Source: Polaromonas sp.
GTDB lineage: Bacteria; Pseudomonadota; Gammaproteobacteria; Burkholderiales; Burkholderiaceae_C
Length of the DNA stretch: 64,000 nucleotides
NCBI RefSeq assembly: GCF_012927455.1
Contig: NZ_JABBPE010000004.1
Coordinates: 92,218-156,217 of the forward strand
Reading direction: 5' to 3'
The notes under the pieces were generated by a model that saw only the letters and a list, made by a program, of their open reading frames with translations, searched no databases and had not been told where the DNA came from. The position numbers were made by a program, and so were the translations under genes. This document shows positions 34,686 through 46,026 of the stretch, piece by piece (position 1 is the stretch's first letter; each line of letters starts with the position of its first letter).

Positions 34686-35867
34686 ATGAAATCACCAACC
34701 GGCCACCTCACCCTGCCATTTTTTGATGCAGTTCACCGCGAGCTCGGGCTGCGGCTGGCCGAGTGGATTCCACGGCAACACGTCGACGAAAGCGATGACC
34801 GCCAGGCCTGCAGGACGTGGGTCAGTCTGCTGGGCGAGCACGGCTGGCTGCGCTACTGCGTGCCGGCCGGCCCCGACGGCGCCTTGGGCGGCGCACTGGC
34901 CAGGCTCGACTCTCGCGCGCTGGTTGTTTTGCGCGAAACGCTGGCCTTCCACTCGCCCTTGGCTGATTTTGCATTGGCCATGCAGGGACTGGGCAGCGGC
35001 GCCATCACGTTGGCGGGTACGCCAGCGCAGCAAGCGGCATACCTGCCAGGAGTCGCCAGCGGAGAAAAAATCGCGGCCTTCGCGCTGAGCGAGGCCGATG
35101 CCGGCTCCGACGTCGGCGCCATGACGACCAGCGCAGTTCAGCAGGCAGGTGGCTGGACCCTCAACGGCAGCAAGGCCTGGATCAGCAACGGCGGCATCGC
35201 TGATTTTTATGTCACCTTTGCCAAAACCGATCCGGTTGCGGGCACGCGCGGCATCAGCGCCTTCATCGTCGACGCGGATACTGCGGGACTCGACAGCAGC
35301 GAGCACATCGTCGTGATGTCGCCGCACCCGCTCGCCACGCTGAAATTTGCCCACTGCCAGCTGCCTGAGAGCGCGCAGCTGGGCACGCTGCATGGCGGCT
35401 TCAAGCTGGCGATGCAAACGCTGGATATTTTCCGCGCCTCGGTAGCGGGCGCCGCGCTGGGCATGGCGCGCCGCGCCCTCGCGGAGGCCGTACAGCATGC
35501 CAAGCAACGCAAGCTGTTCGGCCAGCGGCTGGCGGACTTCCAGCTGACGCAGGCCAGACTCGGCGAAATGGCGGCGCTGGTCGATGCGGCCGCGCTGCTG
35601 ACCTACCGCGCCGCCTGGCTGCGCGACGAAGGCGAACGACTGGGCAGCGCCACGCGCACCACGCTTGAGTCGGCCATGGCAAAAATGACCGCCACTGAAA
35701 ACGCCCAGCGTGTCATCGACATGGCGCTGCAGCTGCACGGCGGCCTGGGCGTGAAGGTCGGCAGCAAGGTGGAAAGCCTGTACCGCGACATCCGTTCGCT
35801 GCGCATCTATGAAGGCGCCACCGAGGTACAGCAACTCATCATCGGAAAGGCGGTACTGCACTCATGA
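34686..35867 (+). CDS. Acyl-CoA dehydrogenase
   Basis: 393 residues with the full family set: [15 protein letters not shown] (flavin/substrate motif), [36 protein letters not shown] and, near the end, [34 protein letters not shown]. The Glu of YEG is in the position of the catalytic base in most short-chain enzymes. It would introduce an alpha-beta double bond in the ring-derived acyl-CoA or its open-chain product. Electrons go to ETF, which is not encoded here. It overlaps the ligase start by 4 bp. Confidence 0.87.
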   Translation: MKSPTGHLTLPFFDAVHRELGLRLAEWIPRQHVDESDDRQACRTWVSLLGEHGWLRYCVPAGPDGALGGALARLDSRALVVLRETLAFHSPLADFALAMQGLGSGAITLAGTPAQQAAYLPGVASGEKIAAFALSEADAGSDVGAMTTSAVQQAGGWTLNGSKAWISNGGIADFYVTFAKTDPVAGTRGISAFIVDADTAGLDSSEHIVVMSPHPLATLKFAHCQLPESAQLGTLHGGFKLAMQTLDIFRASVAGAALGMARRALAEAVQHAKQRKLFGQRLADFQLTQARLGEMAALVDAAALLTYRAAWLRDEGERLGSATRTTLESAMAKMTATENAQRVIDMALQLHGGLGVKVGSKVESLYRDIRSLRIYEGATEVQQLIIGKAVLHS

Positions 35868-37546
35868 CTGCTTCCTCTTTAACCTCCTCTTTCACTCCCA
35901 CTATTACTTCCCCCACGCTGGACTCCCCCACAGCAGCGTCTGCGCAGACCGACCGTTTCGTGCACGATCGCCTGCCCACACCGGCGCAGTGGCCCAAGCT
36001 GGTCTACCCGCTGCCTGAATTGCGGATTGCAGCCCAGGCCAATCTGGTGGACAGTCTGTTCAGCCAGGCTGCACGTAACGGGCACGCGAATCGGCCGCTG
36101 CTGCGCTCGGACCAGATCACGCTGAGCTATGCCGAGGCACTAGACCGCGTCAACCGGATTGCCCAGGTATTGATCGAGGACTTCAAGCTGGTGCCGGGCA
36201 ACCGGGTCTTGCTGCGTGGCGGCAACTCCATTGGCATGGCACTGGCCTGGCTGGGTGTGGTGCAGGCCGGGCTGGTGGCGGTGGCGACCATGCCGCTGTT
36301 GCGCGCCAAAGAACTGGGCGACATCATCGAAAAGGCCCAGCCGGTGCTGGCGCTGTGCGACGCCGGGCTGCTGGACGAATTGCACACCGCCCAAGCGCAG
36401 AGCGCCACGCTGCGCACCGTCATCCCCTTCAACCTGATGAACGAGCCTGGCTCACTGGCCGTGCTTGCAGCGCAAAAAGATGGCCACTTCCGGCCCTGTC
36501 CAACCTCCAGCGATGACATCGCGATGATGGCCTTCACGTCAGGAACCACCGGCAAACCCAAGGCGGCCGTACATACGCACCGCGACGTGCTCGTCGCCTG
36601 CGAGGCCTGGCCGCGTCATGTGTTGAAGGCAACGCCTGAAGACATCGTCATCGGCTCGCCGCCGCTGGCCTTTACCTTCGGCCTGGGCGGTCTGCTGGTG
36701 TTTCCGATGTGGGCCGGCGCGTCGGTTTACTACCCCTCGACTGCCTACACACCCGAGGCCATGGTCCAGCTGATCAAGCAGGCGGGTGCGACGATCTGCT
36801 ACACCGCCCCGACGCTTTACCGTCAGATGGCGCCCTTTGCCAGGCAGCATTGCCTCCCCGCCCTGCGGCTCTGTATCAGTGCCGGCGAGGGCTTGCCGGA
36901 TGCCACGCGCCAGCTTTGGAAAGACGCCACTGGCATCGAAATAATCGACGGCATCGGCGCCACCGAAATGTTTCATATCTTCATCTCATCAAAGGGGGAG
37001 GACGTGCGGCGCGGCGCGATTGGCCGGGTGGTGCCCGGCTACAGCGCCCGCGTGGTCGACGAAGACGGCGTTGAAGTGCCGCGCGGCACCCTGGGCAAGC
37101 TGGCGGTGATAGGCCCGACCGGCTGTCGCTACCTCGACGATGCACGCCAGGGCAACTACGTCAAGGACGGCTGGAACTACCCGGGCGATGCGTTCGTGCA
37201 GGATGCCGATGGCTATTTTTTCTACCAGGCCAGAGCCGATGACATGATCATCACCGCAGGCTACAACGTGGCGGGGCCGGAGGTTGAAGACGCCCTGCTC
37301 AACCATCCCGCCGTGGCCGAGTGCGCGGTGATCGGCCTGCCCGATGCTGAGCGTGGCATGCTCGTCAAGGCCTTTGTAGTGCTCAAGCCCGATCAGCCAG
37401 CAGGCGACCACTTGGTCAAGGCCTTGCAAGACCATGTCAAGGCCACACTCGCGCCATTCAAGTATCCACGCCAGATCGAGTTTGTCGCTACGCTCCCCCG
37501 CACCGAGACCGGAAAACTGCAACGCTTCAAACTACGCCAGCCATGA
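35864..37546 (+). CDS. abmG: 2-Aminobenzoate/benzoate-CoA ligase
   Basis: 560 residues. After a Ser/Thr-rich N-terminus come the aryl-CoA ligase motifs MAFTSGTTGKPKAAVHTHRD (P-loop), SPPLAFTFGLGGLLVFPM (aryl pocket of benzoate-type ligases), IDGIGATEMFHIFIS (A5) and the C-terminal PRTETGKLQRF, whose Lys is needed for adenylation. The presence of the FMO-OYE fusion gene in the same cluster makes 2-aminobenzoate the most likely substrate, by analogy with A. evansii. Salicylate or benzoate cannot be excluded by sequence. Four-base overlaps on both sides (atga) imply coupled translation. Confidence 0.8.
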   Translation: MTASSLTSSFTPTITSPTLDSPTAASAQTDRFVHDRLPTPAQWPKLVYPLPELRIAAQANLVDSLFSQAARNGHANRPLLRSDQITLSYAEALDRVNRIAQVLIEDFKLVPGNRVLLRGGNSIGMALAWLGVVQAGLVAVATMPLLRAKELGDIIEKAQPVLALCDAGLLDELHTAQAQSATLRTVIPFNLMNEPGSLAVLAAQKDGHFRPCPTSSDDIAMMAFTSGTTGKPKAAVHTHRDVLVACEAWPRHVLKATPEDIVIGSPPLAFTFGLGGLLVFPMWAGASVYYPSTAYTPEAMVQLIKQAGATICYTAPTLYRQMAPFARQHCLPALRLCISAGEGLPDATRQLWKDATGIEIIDGIGATEMFHIFISSKGEDVRRGAIGRVVPGYSARVVDEDGVEVPRGTLGKLAVIGPTGCRYLDDARQGNYVKDGWNYPGDAFVQDADGYFFYQARADDMIITAGYNVAGPEVEDALLNHPAVAECAVIGLPDAERGMLVKAFVVLKPDQPAGDHLVKALQDHVKATLAPFKYPRQIEFVATLPRTETGKLQRFKLRQP

Positions 37547-37983
37547 AATTCACAACCGTAAAAAAAGTCCGTTTTCACCATTGCGATCCGGCAGGCATCG
37601 TTTTTTATCCGCAGTTTTATTATTTGCTGCACGAGGTACAGGAAGATTTTCTGGCCCACATCGGATTTGCTGAACACACCATGATTGAAGGCGGTGCTGG
37701 CGTGCCCATTGTCGACATGAAAACCGAATTTCTGGGCATGTGCCGCTATGGCGACGAACTCACGATGACGCTGGAGCTGACCCGCATCGGCAACACAAGC
37801 CTGGGCATGCACTATGAAATTTACGGCAGCCCCCAGGCAACGGGGGAAGCCGGCACCATCAAGTTAAGAGCCGATGGCGTGGTGGTTTATGCCCAGTTTC
37901 CGCGCGGCAAAGCCGTGCCCTTTCCTGAAGATTTGCGCAAGGCCCTGCAGCCCTACCTTCAGAGCTTTGCTGAAAGAGCGTGA
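37543..37983 (+). CDS. 4HBT-type acyl-CoA thioesterase
   Basis: 146 residues with the hotdog fold signature FHHCDPAGIVFYPQFYYLLHEVQEDFL, in which the Asp of CDPAG is the catalytic residue of 4-hydroxybenzoyl-CoA thioesterases. The end (GTIKLRADGVVVYAQFP) completes the fold. In aryl-CoA pathways such enzymes act as safety valves that free CoA from dead-end thioesters (inference from other benzoyl-CoA systems). It overlaps the ligase stop by 4 bp and shares one base of the tgatg junction with RidA. Confidence 0.88.
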   Translation: MKFTTVKKVRFHHCDPAGIVFYPQFYYLLHEVQEDFLAHIGFAEHTMIEGGAGVPIVDMKTEFLGMCRYGDELTMTLELTRIGNTSLGMHYEIYGSPQATGEAGTIKLRADGVVVYAQFPRGKAVPFPEDLRKALQPYLQSFAERA

Positions 37984-38375
37984 TGCAAAGAATTCAACCA
38001 CCCGACTGGGCCGAACCCAGAGGCTACGCCAACGGCGTGCTGGCGCGCGGCAGCCTGCTATTCGTCAGTGGTCAGATAGGCTGGAACGCGCAGCAGCAGT
38101 TTGAAAGTGACGACTTCGTGGCGCAGACGCGCCAGACCCTGCAAAACATCGCCGCAGTGCTCAAGGCCGGTGGTGCCGGGCCCGAACACATGGTGCGCAT
38201 GACCTGGTACGTGGTGGACCGGGTGGAATATCTCGCCAGGCTCAAGGAGCTGGGCGGCGTCTACCGTGAAGTTATGGGCAAGAACTTCCCCGCGATGACC
38301 TGCGTGCAGGTCGCGGGTTTGGTGGAAGCGCGCGCGCAGGTCGAAATTGAAGTCACGGCGGTGCTGCCCGACTAG
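37983..38375 (+). CDS. RidA/YjgF-YER057c family protein, candidate enamine deaminase
   Basis: 130 residues from the ATG of the tgatg junction (a GTG three bases earlier is also possible). The RidA fold is clear: PPDWAEPRGYANGVLARGSLLFVSGQIGW, QTRQTLQNIAAVLKAGGA and YVVDRVEYLARLKELGGVY. The last part, MTCVQVAGLVEARAQVEIEVTAVL, contains the usual RidA C-terminus, with Glu at the active site (VEIE). The usual Arg before the last strand appears as R in VEARAQVE. RidA enzymes hydrolyse enamines/imines to ketones and ammonia. The product of the FMO-OYE enzyme is a cyclic enamine, so this protein is a good candidate for the deamination step. It is the last gene of the operon. Confidence 0.8.
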   Translation: MQRIQPPDWAEPRGYANGVLARGSLLFVSGQIGWNAQQQFESDDFVAQTRQTLQNIAAVLKAGGAGPEHMVRMTWYVVDRVEYLARLKELGGVYREVMGKNFPAMTCVQVAGLVEARAQVEIEVTAVLPD

Positions 38376-38388
38376 CGCGGGGGGCAGC

Positions 38389-38413
38389 GGCTGCTCACCA
38401 AGCAGCTTTTTTT
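38389..38413 (+). terminator. Intrinsic terminator of the aminobenzoyl-CoA operon
   Basis: GCTGCTcaccaAGCAGC hairpin followed by TTTTTTT, 14 bp after the RidA stop and directly before the convergent chemoreceptor gene end. Confidence 0.8.
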
Positions 38414-38421
38414 GCGTTGCA

Positions 38422-40134
38422 TTAAAACACTTCCCACTCGCCGGCCTTGGCAAGCTGGGGAGCTGCCGCCTGCCGGCGCTGCGGCGCGGCAATCGCCTGC
38501 CTGACTTGTGGCGGCTGCATCGGCGCCATACGGTGATTTGAGGCGGACCTGCGCCGGGGCCCGGCCACCAGACGGGGTTGCCCTTTGTCGTGTTTGAATA
38601 CGTTCACCCCCTCGACCAGCCCGCTGGCTTGCTCTTGCAGTGAGGCTGCTGCCGCGGCAGCCTCTTCAACCAGCGCGGCGTTTTGCTGCGTCACCTGGTC
38701 CATTTGCGTGATGGCCTGGTTGATCTGCTCGATGCCCGAAGTCTGCTCTTGGCTGGCCACGGTGATCTCGGCCATGATGTCGGTGACGCGTTTGACGCTG
38801 CCGACGATTTCGTCCATGGTCTTGCCGGCCTCTAGCACTTGCTTGCTGCCTTCTTCAACCTTGTCAACGGAGTCGCCTATCAGGGTCTTGATCTCTTTGG
38901 CGGCTGCAGCGCTTCGCTGGGCGAGGTTTCTGACTTCGGCGGCGACCACGGCAAAGCCGCGTCCCTGCTCGCCGGCTCTGGCTGCTTCAACGGCAGCGTT
39001 GAGCGCCAGGATGTTGGTTTGAAAGGCGATACCGTCGATCACGCCGATGATGTCGACGATCTTTTTGGACGAGCTGTTGATGGCGCTCATGGTGTCGACT
39101 ACTTGGGACACGACGCGACCGCCTTTGACCGCTACGTTTGACGCGGACTCGGCGAGCTGGTTGGCCTGGCGGGCGTTGTCGGCGTTTTGCTTGACAGTAC
39201 TCGTCAACTCTTCCATCGACGCGGCGGTTTCTTCAAGCGAGCTGGCCTGCTGCTCGGTGCGGGACGACAGGTCCATGTTGCCGGCGGCGATCTGGCTGGA
39301 GGCTGTGGCCACACTCATGGCGCGCTCAGCCACGTCGTCGACCAGTGAGTGCAGGTTCAGCCCTGCCTGGTTAACGGCGCGCAACAACATGCCTATTTCG
39401 TCTACCCGATTCAACCTGATGTTGCGGCCTGGTTGGCCGCTGGCGACCTTCTGGGCTTGTTCCAGAATGGCTGCCAGCGGCGAAGCCAGCTGCACCTCCA
39501 GCATCACTGCTCCGAGCACGGCACCTGCAAGCAGGCCTGCTGCCACAGCCACCAGAGATACGCCAGCCACCCCGACCGTCACGGCGGCAGCCAACGGTAT
39601 CGCAACCATCAGCGCTGCGGCAAGCCGCACGCGCCAACGTGCGGGCATCACCTGAAACGTCGAGGTCCAAGCCATCCAACCCGTGCGGACAATAACCCCT
39701 TTGCGAAACGCGAGGCCACGCGCGCTTCCTTCGCGAAATCGCCGATACAAGTCCTCGGCTGCGCGCACTTCCTGCAACTCGGGCTTGGTACGTACCGACA
39801 AGTAGCCTGTCACCACGCCACCACGCTGAATAGACGTTGCGTTCGCGCGTACCCAATAGTGGTCCCCGTTCTGCCGCCGATTTTTAATCAGTGCCGTCCA
39901 TGATTGACCGGCTTTCAAGGTGGCCCACATATCGGCGAAAGCCTGAGTGGGCATGTCCGGATGGCGGATCGCGTTGTGCAGCTGGCCCATGATTTCTTCA
40001 CGGCTGAAGCCGCTGACTTCTACGAACGCCGAGTTGGCATAGGTGATATGGCTTTGGGTATCGGTCGTGGACATCAGCGTCACGTCGTCCGGAAACTGAT
40101 ACTCGCGCTGCGTCACGGGTTGGTTGTTTCTCAT
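38422..40134 (-). CDS. Chemoreceptor 1: Aer-type PAS methyl-accepting protein
   Basis: 570 residues. An N-terminal PAS domain (about 10-125; [50 protein letters not shown]) is of the Aer/redox type, which binds FAD in E. coli Aer. It is followed by a hydrophobic hairpin (about 170-210), a HAMP-like region and the receptor signalling domain with [20 protein letters not shown] at the tip. The signalling part is nearly identical in DNA to chemoreceptors 3, 5, 6 and 7. The protein ends AGEWEVF, a CheR/CheB-docking pentapeptide of the xWxxF type. It probably mediates energy or oxygen taxis. It is the last gene of the chemotaxis run. Confidence 0.88.
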   Translation of the reverse strand: MRNNQPVTQREYQFPDDVTLMSTTDTQSHITYANSAFVEVSGFSREEIMGQLHNAIRHPDMPTQAFADMWATLKAGQSWTALIKNRRQNGDHYWVRANATSIQRGGVVTGYLSVRTKPELQEVRAAEDLYRRFREGSARGLAFRKGVIVRTGWMAWTSTFQVMPARWRVRLAAALMVAIPLAAAVTVGVAGVSLVAVAAGLLAGAVLGAVMLEVQLASPLAAILEQAQKVASGQPGRNIRLNRVDEIGMLLRAVNQAGLNLHSLVDDVAERAMSVATASSQIAAGNMDLSSRTEQQASSLEETAASMEELTSTVKQNADNARQANQLAESASNVAVKGGRVVSQVVDTMSAINSSSKKIVDIIGVIDGIAFQTNILALNAAVEAARAGEQGRGFAVVAAEVRNLAQRSAAAAKEIKTLIGDSVDKVEEGSKQVLEAGKTMDEIVGSVKRVTDIMAEITVASQEQTSGIEQINQAITQMDQVTQQNAALVEEAAAAAASLQEQASGLVEGVNVFKHDKGQPRLVAGPRRRSASNHRMAPMQPPQVRQAIAAPQRRQAAAPQLAKAGEWEVF

Positions 40135-40392
40135 GCCAAACCTCCTCCCTTTTTAATAGGTTGATAGTGAATTTTTGAAGGACGACGCTGAAGGTCGCCA
40201 TTAAACTCGCGAACGCCTTCATCGGGCCTAATGGTTTGACATAAAACAGATCAGCTAAGGCGACAACTTGCTACTGGGCTGTTTTTTTTCAGAACCACAT
40301 GGCAGACAACGGCCCACTCAAGAAGAACTCAAAAGCGAGGGGCAGAACTATTCGCAACCCGCCATCGCCCATGAAATTTGTCAAACTACGAT

Positions 40393-42114
40393 TTAAAACT
40401 CTTCCCACTCGCCAGCTCCGGCAGGCACTGCGGCCGCCAGCCGCCGGGACGGCAAAGCGCCAGCCACGCGATTGCGCTGCGCTGCGGCAATGGCCTGTTT
40501 GGCCCGTGGCGGCTGCACAGGTGCCGTACGCTGATGGGGGATGGCCACCGTCCGCTGCGGCGCGGCCACAGAGTTGAGTTGCGTCTGACCGAGCTTGAAC
40601 ACGCTGACGACTTGCGACAAGCCGCTGGCTTGCTCTTGCAGTGAGGCTGATGCCGCAGCGGCCTCTTCAACCAGCGCGGCGTTTTGCTGCGTCACCTGGT
40701 CCATTTGCGTCACGGCCTGGTTGATCTGCTCGATGCCTGAGGTCTGCTGCTGGCTGGCCACGGTGATCTCGGCCATGATGTCGGTGACGCGTTTGACGCT
40801 GCCAACGATTTCGTCCATGGTCTTGCCTGCCTCAGCTACCTGCTTGCTGCCTTCTTCAACCTTGTCAACGGAGTCGCCTATCAGGGTCTTGATCTCTTTG
40901 GCGGCTGCAGCACTTCGCTGGGCGAGGTTTCTTACTTCGGCAGCGACCACGGCAAAGCCGCGTCCCTGCTCGCCGGCTCTGGCTGCTTCAACGGCAGCGT
41001 TCAAGGCCAGGATGTTGGTTTGAAAGGCGATACCGTCGATCACGCCGATGATGTCGACGATCTTTTTGGACGAGCTGTTGATGGCGCTCATGGTGTCAAC
41101 CACTTGCGACACGACGCGACCGCCTTTGACCGCTACGTTTGAGGCGGATTCGGCCAGTTGATTGGCCTGGCGGGCGTTGTCGGCGTTTTGCTTGACGGTA
41201 CTCGTCAACTCTTCCATCGACGCGGCGGTTTCTTCAAGCGAGCTGGCCTGCTGCTCGGTGCGCGACGACAAGTCCATGTTGCCGGCGGCGATCTGGCTGG
41301 AGGCTGCTGCAATGGTGTTGGTGCCGATACGGACCTGGCCGACGATGCCGACGAGGCTGTCGTTCATGTCTTTCAATGCTTGCAGCAGTTTTCCCGTTTC
41401 GTCTTTTGTCGTCACTTTGATAAGACTGGTCAAATCGCCAGCGGCGACGGTCTGGGCTACCTTCACCGCAGCATCTATCGGGCCGGTAATACTGCGGATT
41501 ATTGCTGTGGCAAGTAGGCTGACGCAAAGGACGGAAGCCAGCAGGACACCAATGATCAGCTGTTTCAAACGGGCAGCGTCTGCCTGTGCAAAAGATGCTG
41601 TATCGGTGGAGTTTTTTTCGATGAGATCGGATAACGCTGCCATTTCCTTTTCAACAGCGACGAATGTTTCCATGAACTTTGTCAAGCCGGCTTCACTTTT
41701 TTCGGGGCTGTCAAAGGCCAGCGCCACACCAGCCTGACTGGCTTTTAAATACGCGTCAACCAACGGGCGTACTTTGACTATTGCCAGCGCAATATTTGCC
41801 GTGAGCGGTAGTTCTTCATTAGCTTTGAGTGCATCCTGAAAAAATTTGAGGTGCTCCGCCAGTCCCTGCTCAATTGACTTTCGCTGATCGGCCTGTTTTA
41901 GGGTAGCCGCCAATGTCGCCGCCAGAATGTCGGCGCGCAATGCATCGTGCATCATGTCAGCCTCCATATGATTGCGCAGTGCTGCAGTCGCTGTGGAATT
42001 TTTCTGCAAAGCTCCTGCCATTTTGTATTCGCTCCAGAGGCTTGACGCGCCAATAGTCAGCAAAAATAGAATGGAGATCAGTGCAAACACAACCAGGCGT
42101 AACTTAATGCTCAT
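40393..42114 (-). CDS. Chemoreceptor 2: four-helix-bundle methyl-accepting protein
   Basis: 573 residues: TM1 ([18 protein letters not shown]), a periplasmic helical sensor of about 160 residues in the Tar/4HB style, TM2 ([21 protein letters not shown]), HAMP ([20 protein letters not shown]) and the signalling domain. The DNA of the signalling part matches the consensus of the other receptors but with more silent changes than receptors 1, 3, 5, 6 and 7. It ends AGEWEEF. A 258-bp gap separates it from receptor 1, in which I see no clear sigma-28 promoter. The ligand is unknown. Confidence 0.88.
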   Translation of the reverse strand: MSIKLRLVVFALISILFLLTIGASSLWSEYKMAGALQKNSTATAALRNHMEADMMHDALRADILAATLAATLKQADQRKSIEQGLAEHLKFFQDALKANEELPLTANIALAIVKVRPLVDAYLKASQAGVALAFDSPEKSEAGLTKFMETFVAVEKEMAALSDLIEKNSTDTASFAQADAARLKQLIIGVLLASVLCVSLLATAIIRSITGPIDAAVKVAQTVAAGDLTSLIKVTTKDETGKLLQALKDMNDSLVGIVGQVRIGTNTIAAASSQIAAGNMDLSSRTEQQASSLEETAASMEELTSTVKQNADNARQANQLAESASNVAVKGGRVVSQVVDTMSAINSSSKKIVDIIGVIDGIAFQTNILALNAAVEAARAGEQGRGFAVVAAEVRNLAQRSAAAAKEIKTLIGDSVDKVEEGSKQVAEAGKTMDEIVGSVKRVTDIMAEITVASQQQTSGIEQINQAVTQMDQVTQQNAALVEEAAAASASLQEQASGLSQVVSVFKLGQTQLNSVAAPQRTVAIPHQRTAPVQPPRAKQAIAAAQRNRVAGALPSRRLAAAVPAGAGEWEEF

Positions 42115-42230
42115 GATCTACTCCAGACGTTGGTGATTAAATGCACTAACTCATCCCGCACAGTCTTAATAGATGCGGGACTGAAAAACCATGGCGCTAA
42201 CAGCAGCCAACGAAACAATTTGAGGAAAAT

Positions 42231-43958
42231 CTAGTACTCGGCTTCGGCAAGTTCACCAACAACGGAAAATTTTTGGCGCGGCGGCCCCTCAATGGCCTGC
42301 TTGGCACGCGGCGGCTGTTTGGGCGCTATGAGCGGCCTGAGTGTGCCGGTGTGCGGGGGCGCGACCACCCGATGACCCTGCTCGCTGTCCAGCCTGAACA
42401 CACTGACCACCTGCGACAGTCCGCTGGCCTGCTCCTGCAGCGAAGCCGCAGTTGCGGCAGCCTCTTCAACCAGCGCGGCGTTTTGCTGCGTCACCTGGTC
42501 CATTTGCGTGATGGCCTGGTTGATCTGCTCGATGCCCGAGGTCTGCTCCTGGCTGGCCACGCTGATCTCGGCCATGATGTCGGTGACGCGTTTGACGCTG
42601 ATCACGATCTCGTCCATGGTCTTGCCGGCCTCTAACACTTGCTTGCTGCCTTCTTCAACCTTGTCAACGGAGTCGCCTATCAGGGTCTTGATCTCTTTGG
42701 CGGCTGCAGCGCTTCGCTGGGCGAGGTTTCTGACTTCGGCGGCGACCACGGCAAAGCCGCGTCCCTGCTCGCCGGCTCTGGCTGCTTCAACGGCAGCGTT
42801 GAGCGCCAGGATGTTGGTTTGAAAGGCGATACCGTCGATCACGCCGATGATGTCGACGATCTTTTTGGACGAGCTGTTGATGGCGCTCATGGTGTCGACT
42901 ACTTGGGACACGACGCGACCGCCTTTGACCGCTACGTTTGACGCGGACTCGGCGAGCTGGTTGGCCTGGCGGGCGTTGTCGGCGTTTTGCTTGACAGTAC
43001 TCGTCAACTCTTCCATCGACGCGGCGGTTTCTTCAAGCGAGCTGGCCTGCTGCTCGGTGCGCGACGACAGGTCCATGTTGCCGGCGGCGATCTGGCTGGA
43101 GGCTGTGGCTATGGTGTCGGTGCCCTGGCGGACTTTGCCCACAATGGTGGCAAGTTTGGACTGCATGTTTTTCAGTGCGAAGAGTAAGCTGGCGTCATCG
43201 CCTGGACGAGTCCTGACATCAACACTCAGGTCACCAGCCGCAATAGACCAGAGAACTCGCGCGGCGTAAGCAGGTTCACCGCCCAATTGACGCTGCAACA
43301 AGCGAGCTACCCCCACGCCCAAAGCAATACTGACCGCGATGCCGCCCAAGGCCATGGCCACCATCAACAGGCGCGACGCTTCGTATGTGCCGATCGCTTT
43401 TTCCATGCTCGTCTTAGCCCGCTGGTCACTGCGCACCACCATGTGCTTGAGAACCTCTTCGAGTGCACGGGAATCCTTCAACAACTGCGCGCTGTCCTCA
43501 GCCACTCGGCTGTCAAACTGCGTACTGTCCAAGGACTGCCTGGAAACCAGCGCCACAAAATCAGTCAGGCGCTGTTTCAGCGGTGGAATCAGCCCCTCAT
43601 ACTGCCGATACAGCTTGTTGCCTTCGGTGTCCTCATCAAACAGGAACTTGACCTCAGCCATACGGGTTTCGAGATCAGTCACGGCGGACTTTATCCCCAC
43701 CGCGTCGTATTTTCGCTCCCCTAGCGTGGAGGCCGAAAGCAGGCTCATTTGAGCCCGGCTGGCGTAAAGCAGATGGATGTTGGCCTCCTGGATGACCTTC
43801 AATGCCCGCATTTCGTGGCTGTAAAGACTTTCGGTTGAAGCACTAATACGCCCCATGTAAAAGATTCCAAGCCCACCTACCGCAGCACCCACCGCCGCAA
43901 CGAGCAAGAAACTAAGCACTAGCTTGACGGAGACACGAAGCTGATAGAACCACTGCAT
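42231..43958 (-). CDS. Chemoreceptor 3: methyl-accepting protein without docking pentapeptide
   Basis: 575 residues: TM1 ([24 protein letters not shown]), a 4HB-like sensor, TM2 ([22 protein letters not shown]), HAMP ([23 protein letters not shown]) and a consensus signalling domain. It is the only receptor here whose C-terminus lacks the xWxxF motif: it ends VGELAEAEY. The tail still has the common [14 protein letters not shown] block, so the last residues may have been lost or changed. Without the pentapeptide, CheR/CheB would have to modify it with help from neighbouring receptors in the array. Confidence 0.88.
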   Translation of the reverse strand: MQWFYQLRVSVKLVLSFLLVAAVGAAVGGLGIFYMGRISASTESLYSHEMRALKVIQEANIHLLYASRAQMSLLSASTLGERKYDAVGIKSAVTDLETRMAEVKFLFDEDTEGNKLYRQYEGLIPPLKQRLTDFVALVSRQSLDSTQFDSRVAEDSAQLLKDSRALEEVLKHMVVRSDQRAKTSMEKAIGTYEASRLLMVAMALGGIAVSIALGVGVARLLQRQLGGEPAYAARVLWSIAAGDLSVDVRTRPGDDASLLFALKNMQSKLATIVGKVRQGTDTIATASSQIAAGNMDLSSRTEQQASSLEETAASMEELTSTVKQNADNARQANQLAESASNVAVKGGRVVSQVVDTMSAINSSSKKIVDIIGVIDGIAFQTNILALNAAVEAARAGEQGRGFAVVAAEVRNLAQRSAAAAKEIKTLIGDSVDKVEEGSKQVLEAGKTMDEIVISVKRVTDIMAEISVASQEQTSGIEQINQAITQMDQVTQQNAALVEEAAATAASLQEQASGLSQVVSVFRLDSEQGHRVVAPPHTGTLRPLIAPKQPPRAKQAIEGPPRQKFSVVGELAEAEY

Positions 43959-44163
43959 TATTTTTTTCCTTTGAGATTCTGTTGATATCGAATCGTACTG
44001 GCAGGGATGACGGCTGATCAGACTTGAATATTTAGCACTTGGTGATCAGCGCAACTCCGAATCCTCATGACCGGGGCGGCGAGCGTACAGCTATGAAGCG
44101 GGATGCCGACATCCTGGCAAAGCAAGCTGACAAGCCTGCATGAACGAACGTCGGGTCATCAAA

Positions 44164-45936
44164 CTAAAACTCTTCCCACTCGCCGGAAGGCGTGGCGGCC
44201 GCCAGCTGCCTGGACGGCATAGGCAAGCTGCCCCGCTTGGGTTTGGTTACGGTGATGGCCGGGTTGGCCGCCGGCGGCCGCCGGTGCGTGGGCTGCTGAT
44301 GGCTCGCTACCGTGCGCCGGGACGGGATCGCGTCAATTTGCTGGCCGCCCTCGAGCCGGAATAAGCTGACCACCTGGCTCAAGCCGCTGGCCTGCTCTTG
44401 CAGCGACTGCGCCGCTGCCGCCGCCTCTACGACCAGCGCCGCGTTTTGCTGCGTCACCTGGTCCATCTGCGTGATCGCCTGGTTGATCTGCTCGATGCCC
44501 GAGGTCTGCTCCTGGCTCGCTGCCGTGATCTCGGCCATGATGTCGGTCACGCGCTTGACGCTGTCGACGATCTCGTCCATCGTCTTGCCCGCTTCAAGCA
44601 CCTGCTTGCTGCCTTCTTCGACCTTGTCGACCGAGTCGCCGATCAAGGTCTTGATCTCTTTGGCCGCCGCCGCCGAGCGCTGGGCCAGGTTTCGGACCTC
44701 GGCTGCCACCACCGCAAAGCCCCTGCCTTGCTCGCCGGCCCGCGCCGCTTCGACCGCCGCATTCAAGGCCAGGATATTGGTCTGAAAGGCGATGCCGTCG
44801 ATCACGCCGATGATGTCAACGATCTTTCTGGATGAGGTGTTGATCACGCCCATGGTCTGCACCACCTGGGCAACGACTTGGCCGCCCTTGACGGCTACGC
44901 CGGAGGCCGAGACCGCCAACTGGTTGGCCTGGCAGGCGTTGTCGGCGTTTTGCTTGACGGTGCTCGTCAGCTCTTCCATCGAGGCGGCGGTTTCTTCCAG
45001 CGAGCTGGCCTGCTGCTCGGTGCGGGACGACAGGTCCAGGTTGCCCGCGGCAATCTCGCTGGACGCCGTGGCCACCGCATCCACATTGGCGCTGATATCG
45101 GAGACCACCGCCAACAGGTTGGCGCTCATCTGATTCAAGGCGAGCAGCAGGGGTTTGGCCTCGTCAGTGGGATGTATCTCGAACTTGACGAGATCACCCC
45201 CGGCAATGGCTCGCGCCACTTTGGCGGCATTGTCCAAAGGACGGAAAACCGTGCGGACAAGGAAGTAGCCAAAGCCAGCCCAGGCCAGCGAAGAAGCCAC
45301 GACACCAGCCGCAATAACATCAGGCACCCAATCGGCCTGGCTCGATGACATGGCCAGCAGACTGACTTCGCGCCAGGCCAGCCCCCCCAGCACCAGTGTC
45401 AGCGTGGCAGCCAGGGCCGTTGCCCCGAGAACCCGTTGAGAGATCGGAATTCGGCGCACGCCCGCCATGGGTGCAGCCCACAGCGGCTTGACCACTTCAC
45501 CCCGGTGAATGCTTAACCCGGCTGCATGGCCCTCCCTGAACTTGCGATAAAGCTGCGCAGCCTCGACCACCTGCGAGGGTTCAGGTCTGTTGCGCACTGA
45601 CATGTAACCCTGGGTCACGCCGTTCTGGCGTATCGGGGCGACGTTGGCCTGTACCCAGTAAAAGTCGCCATTCTTGCGCCGGTTCTTGACCAGACCGGTC
45701 CATGGCAGGTCGCTGGCCAGCGTTTTCCACATGTCGGCAAAGGCTTCTGCCGGCATGTCGGGATGCCGAAGAATGTTGTGCGCCTTGCCTGTCAGTTCGT
45801 GCAGGTCGAAGCCGCTGACCTCGACAAAGATCGGGTTTGCATAGGTGATGCGTCCCTTGAGGTCGGTGCGAGATACCAGCGCCTTGTCGTGAGGGATTTT
45901 GTATTCGTTGTTCGTGACAGGTAGGTTGACACGCAT
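44164..45936 (-). CDS. Chemoreceptor 4: Aer-type PAS protein with diverged DNA
   Basis: 590 residues. It has a PAS domain like that of receptor 1 ([50 protein letters not shown]), a hydrophobic stretch (about 175-245), a HAMP-like segment and the signalling domain. The protein sequence of the signalling domain is nearly the same as in the others, but silent positions differ widely (for example gccgccgccgagcgctggg against gctgcagcgcttcgctggg). This copy has therefore escaped the homogenisation. Its 3' end, including the tail, matches receptor 5. It ends SGEWEEF. Likely redox or energy sensing. Confidence 0.88.
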   Translation of the reverse strand: MRVNLPVTNNEYKIPHDKALVSRTDLKGRITYANPIFVEVSGFDLHELTGKAHNILRHPDMPAEAFADMWKTLASDLPWTGLVKNRRKNGDFYWVQANVAPIRQNGVTQGYMSVRNRPEPSQVVEAAQLYRKFREGHAAGLSIHRGEVVKPLWAAPMAGVRRIPISQRVLGATALAATLTLVLGGLAWREVSLLAMSSSQADWVPDVIAAGVVASSLAWAGFGYFLVRTVFRPLDNAAKVARAIAGGDLVKFEIHPTDEAKPLLLALNQMSANLLAVVSDISANVDAVATASSEIAAGNLDLSSRTEQQASSLEETAASMEELTSTVKQNADNACQANQLAVSASGVAVKGGQVVAQVVQTMGVINTSSRKIVDIIGVIDGIAFQTNILALNAAVEAARAGEQGRGFAVVAAEVRNLAQRSAAAAKEIKTLIGDSVDKVEEGSKQVLEAGKTMDEIVDSVKRVTDIMAEITAASQEQTSGIEQINQAITQMDQVTQQNAALVVEAAAAAQSLQEQASGLSQVVSLFRLEGGQQIDAIPSRRTVASHQQPTHRRPPAANPAITVTKPKRGSLPMPSRQLAAATPSGEWEEF

Positions 45937-46026
45937 GGTGGGTATCTCCGTTTAAAGACGGCTGAAAAATGACAGGGATGTTGACTCACTCGCCAGCGTC
46001 GCTGGGCAGCGATCCTCACCCCCGGC

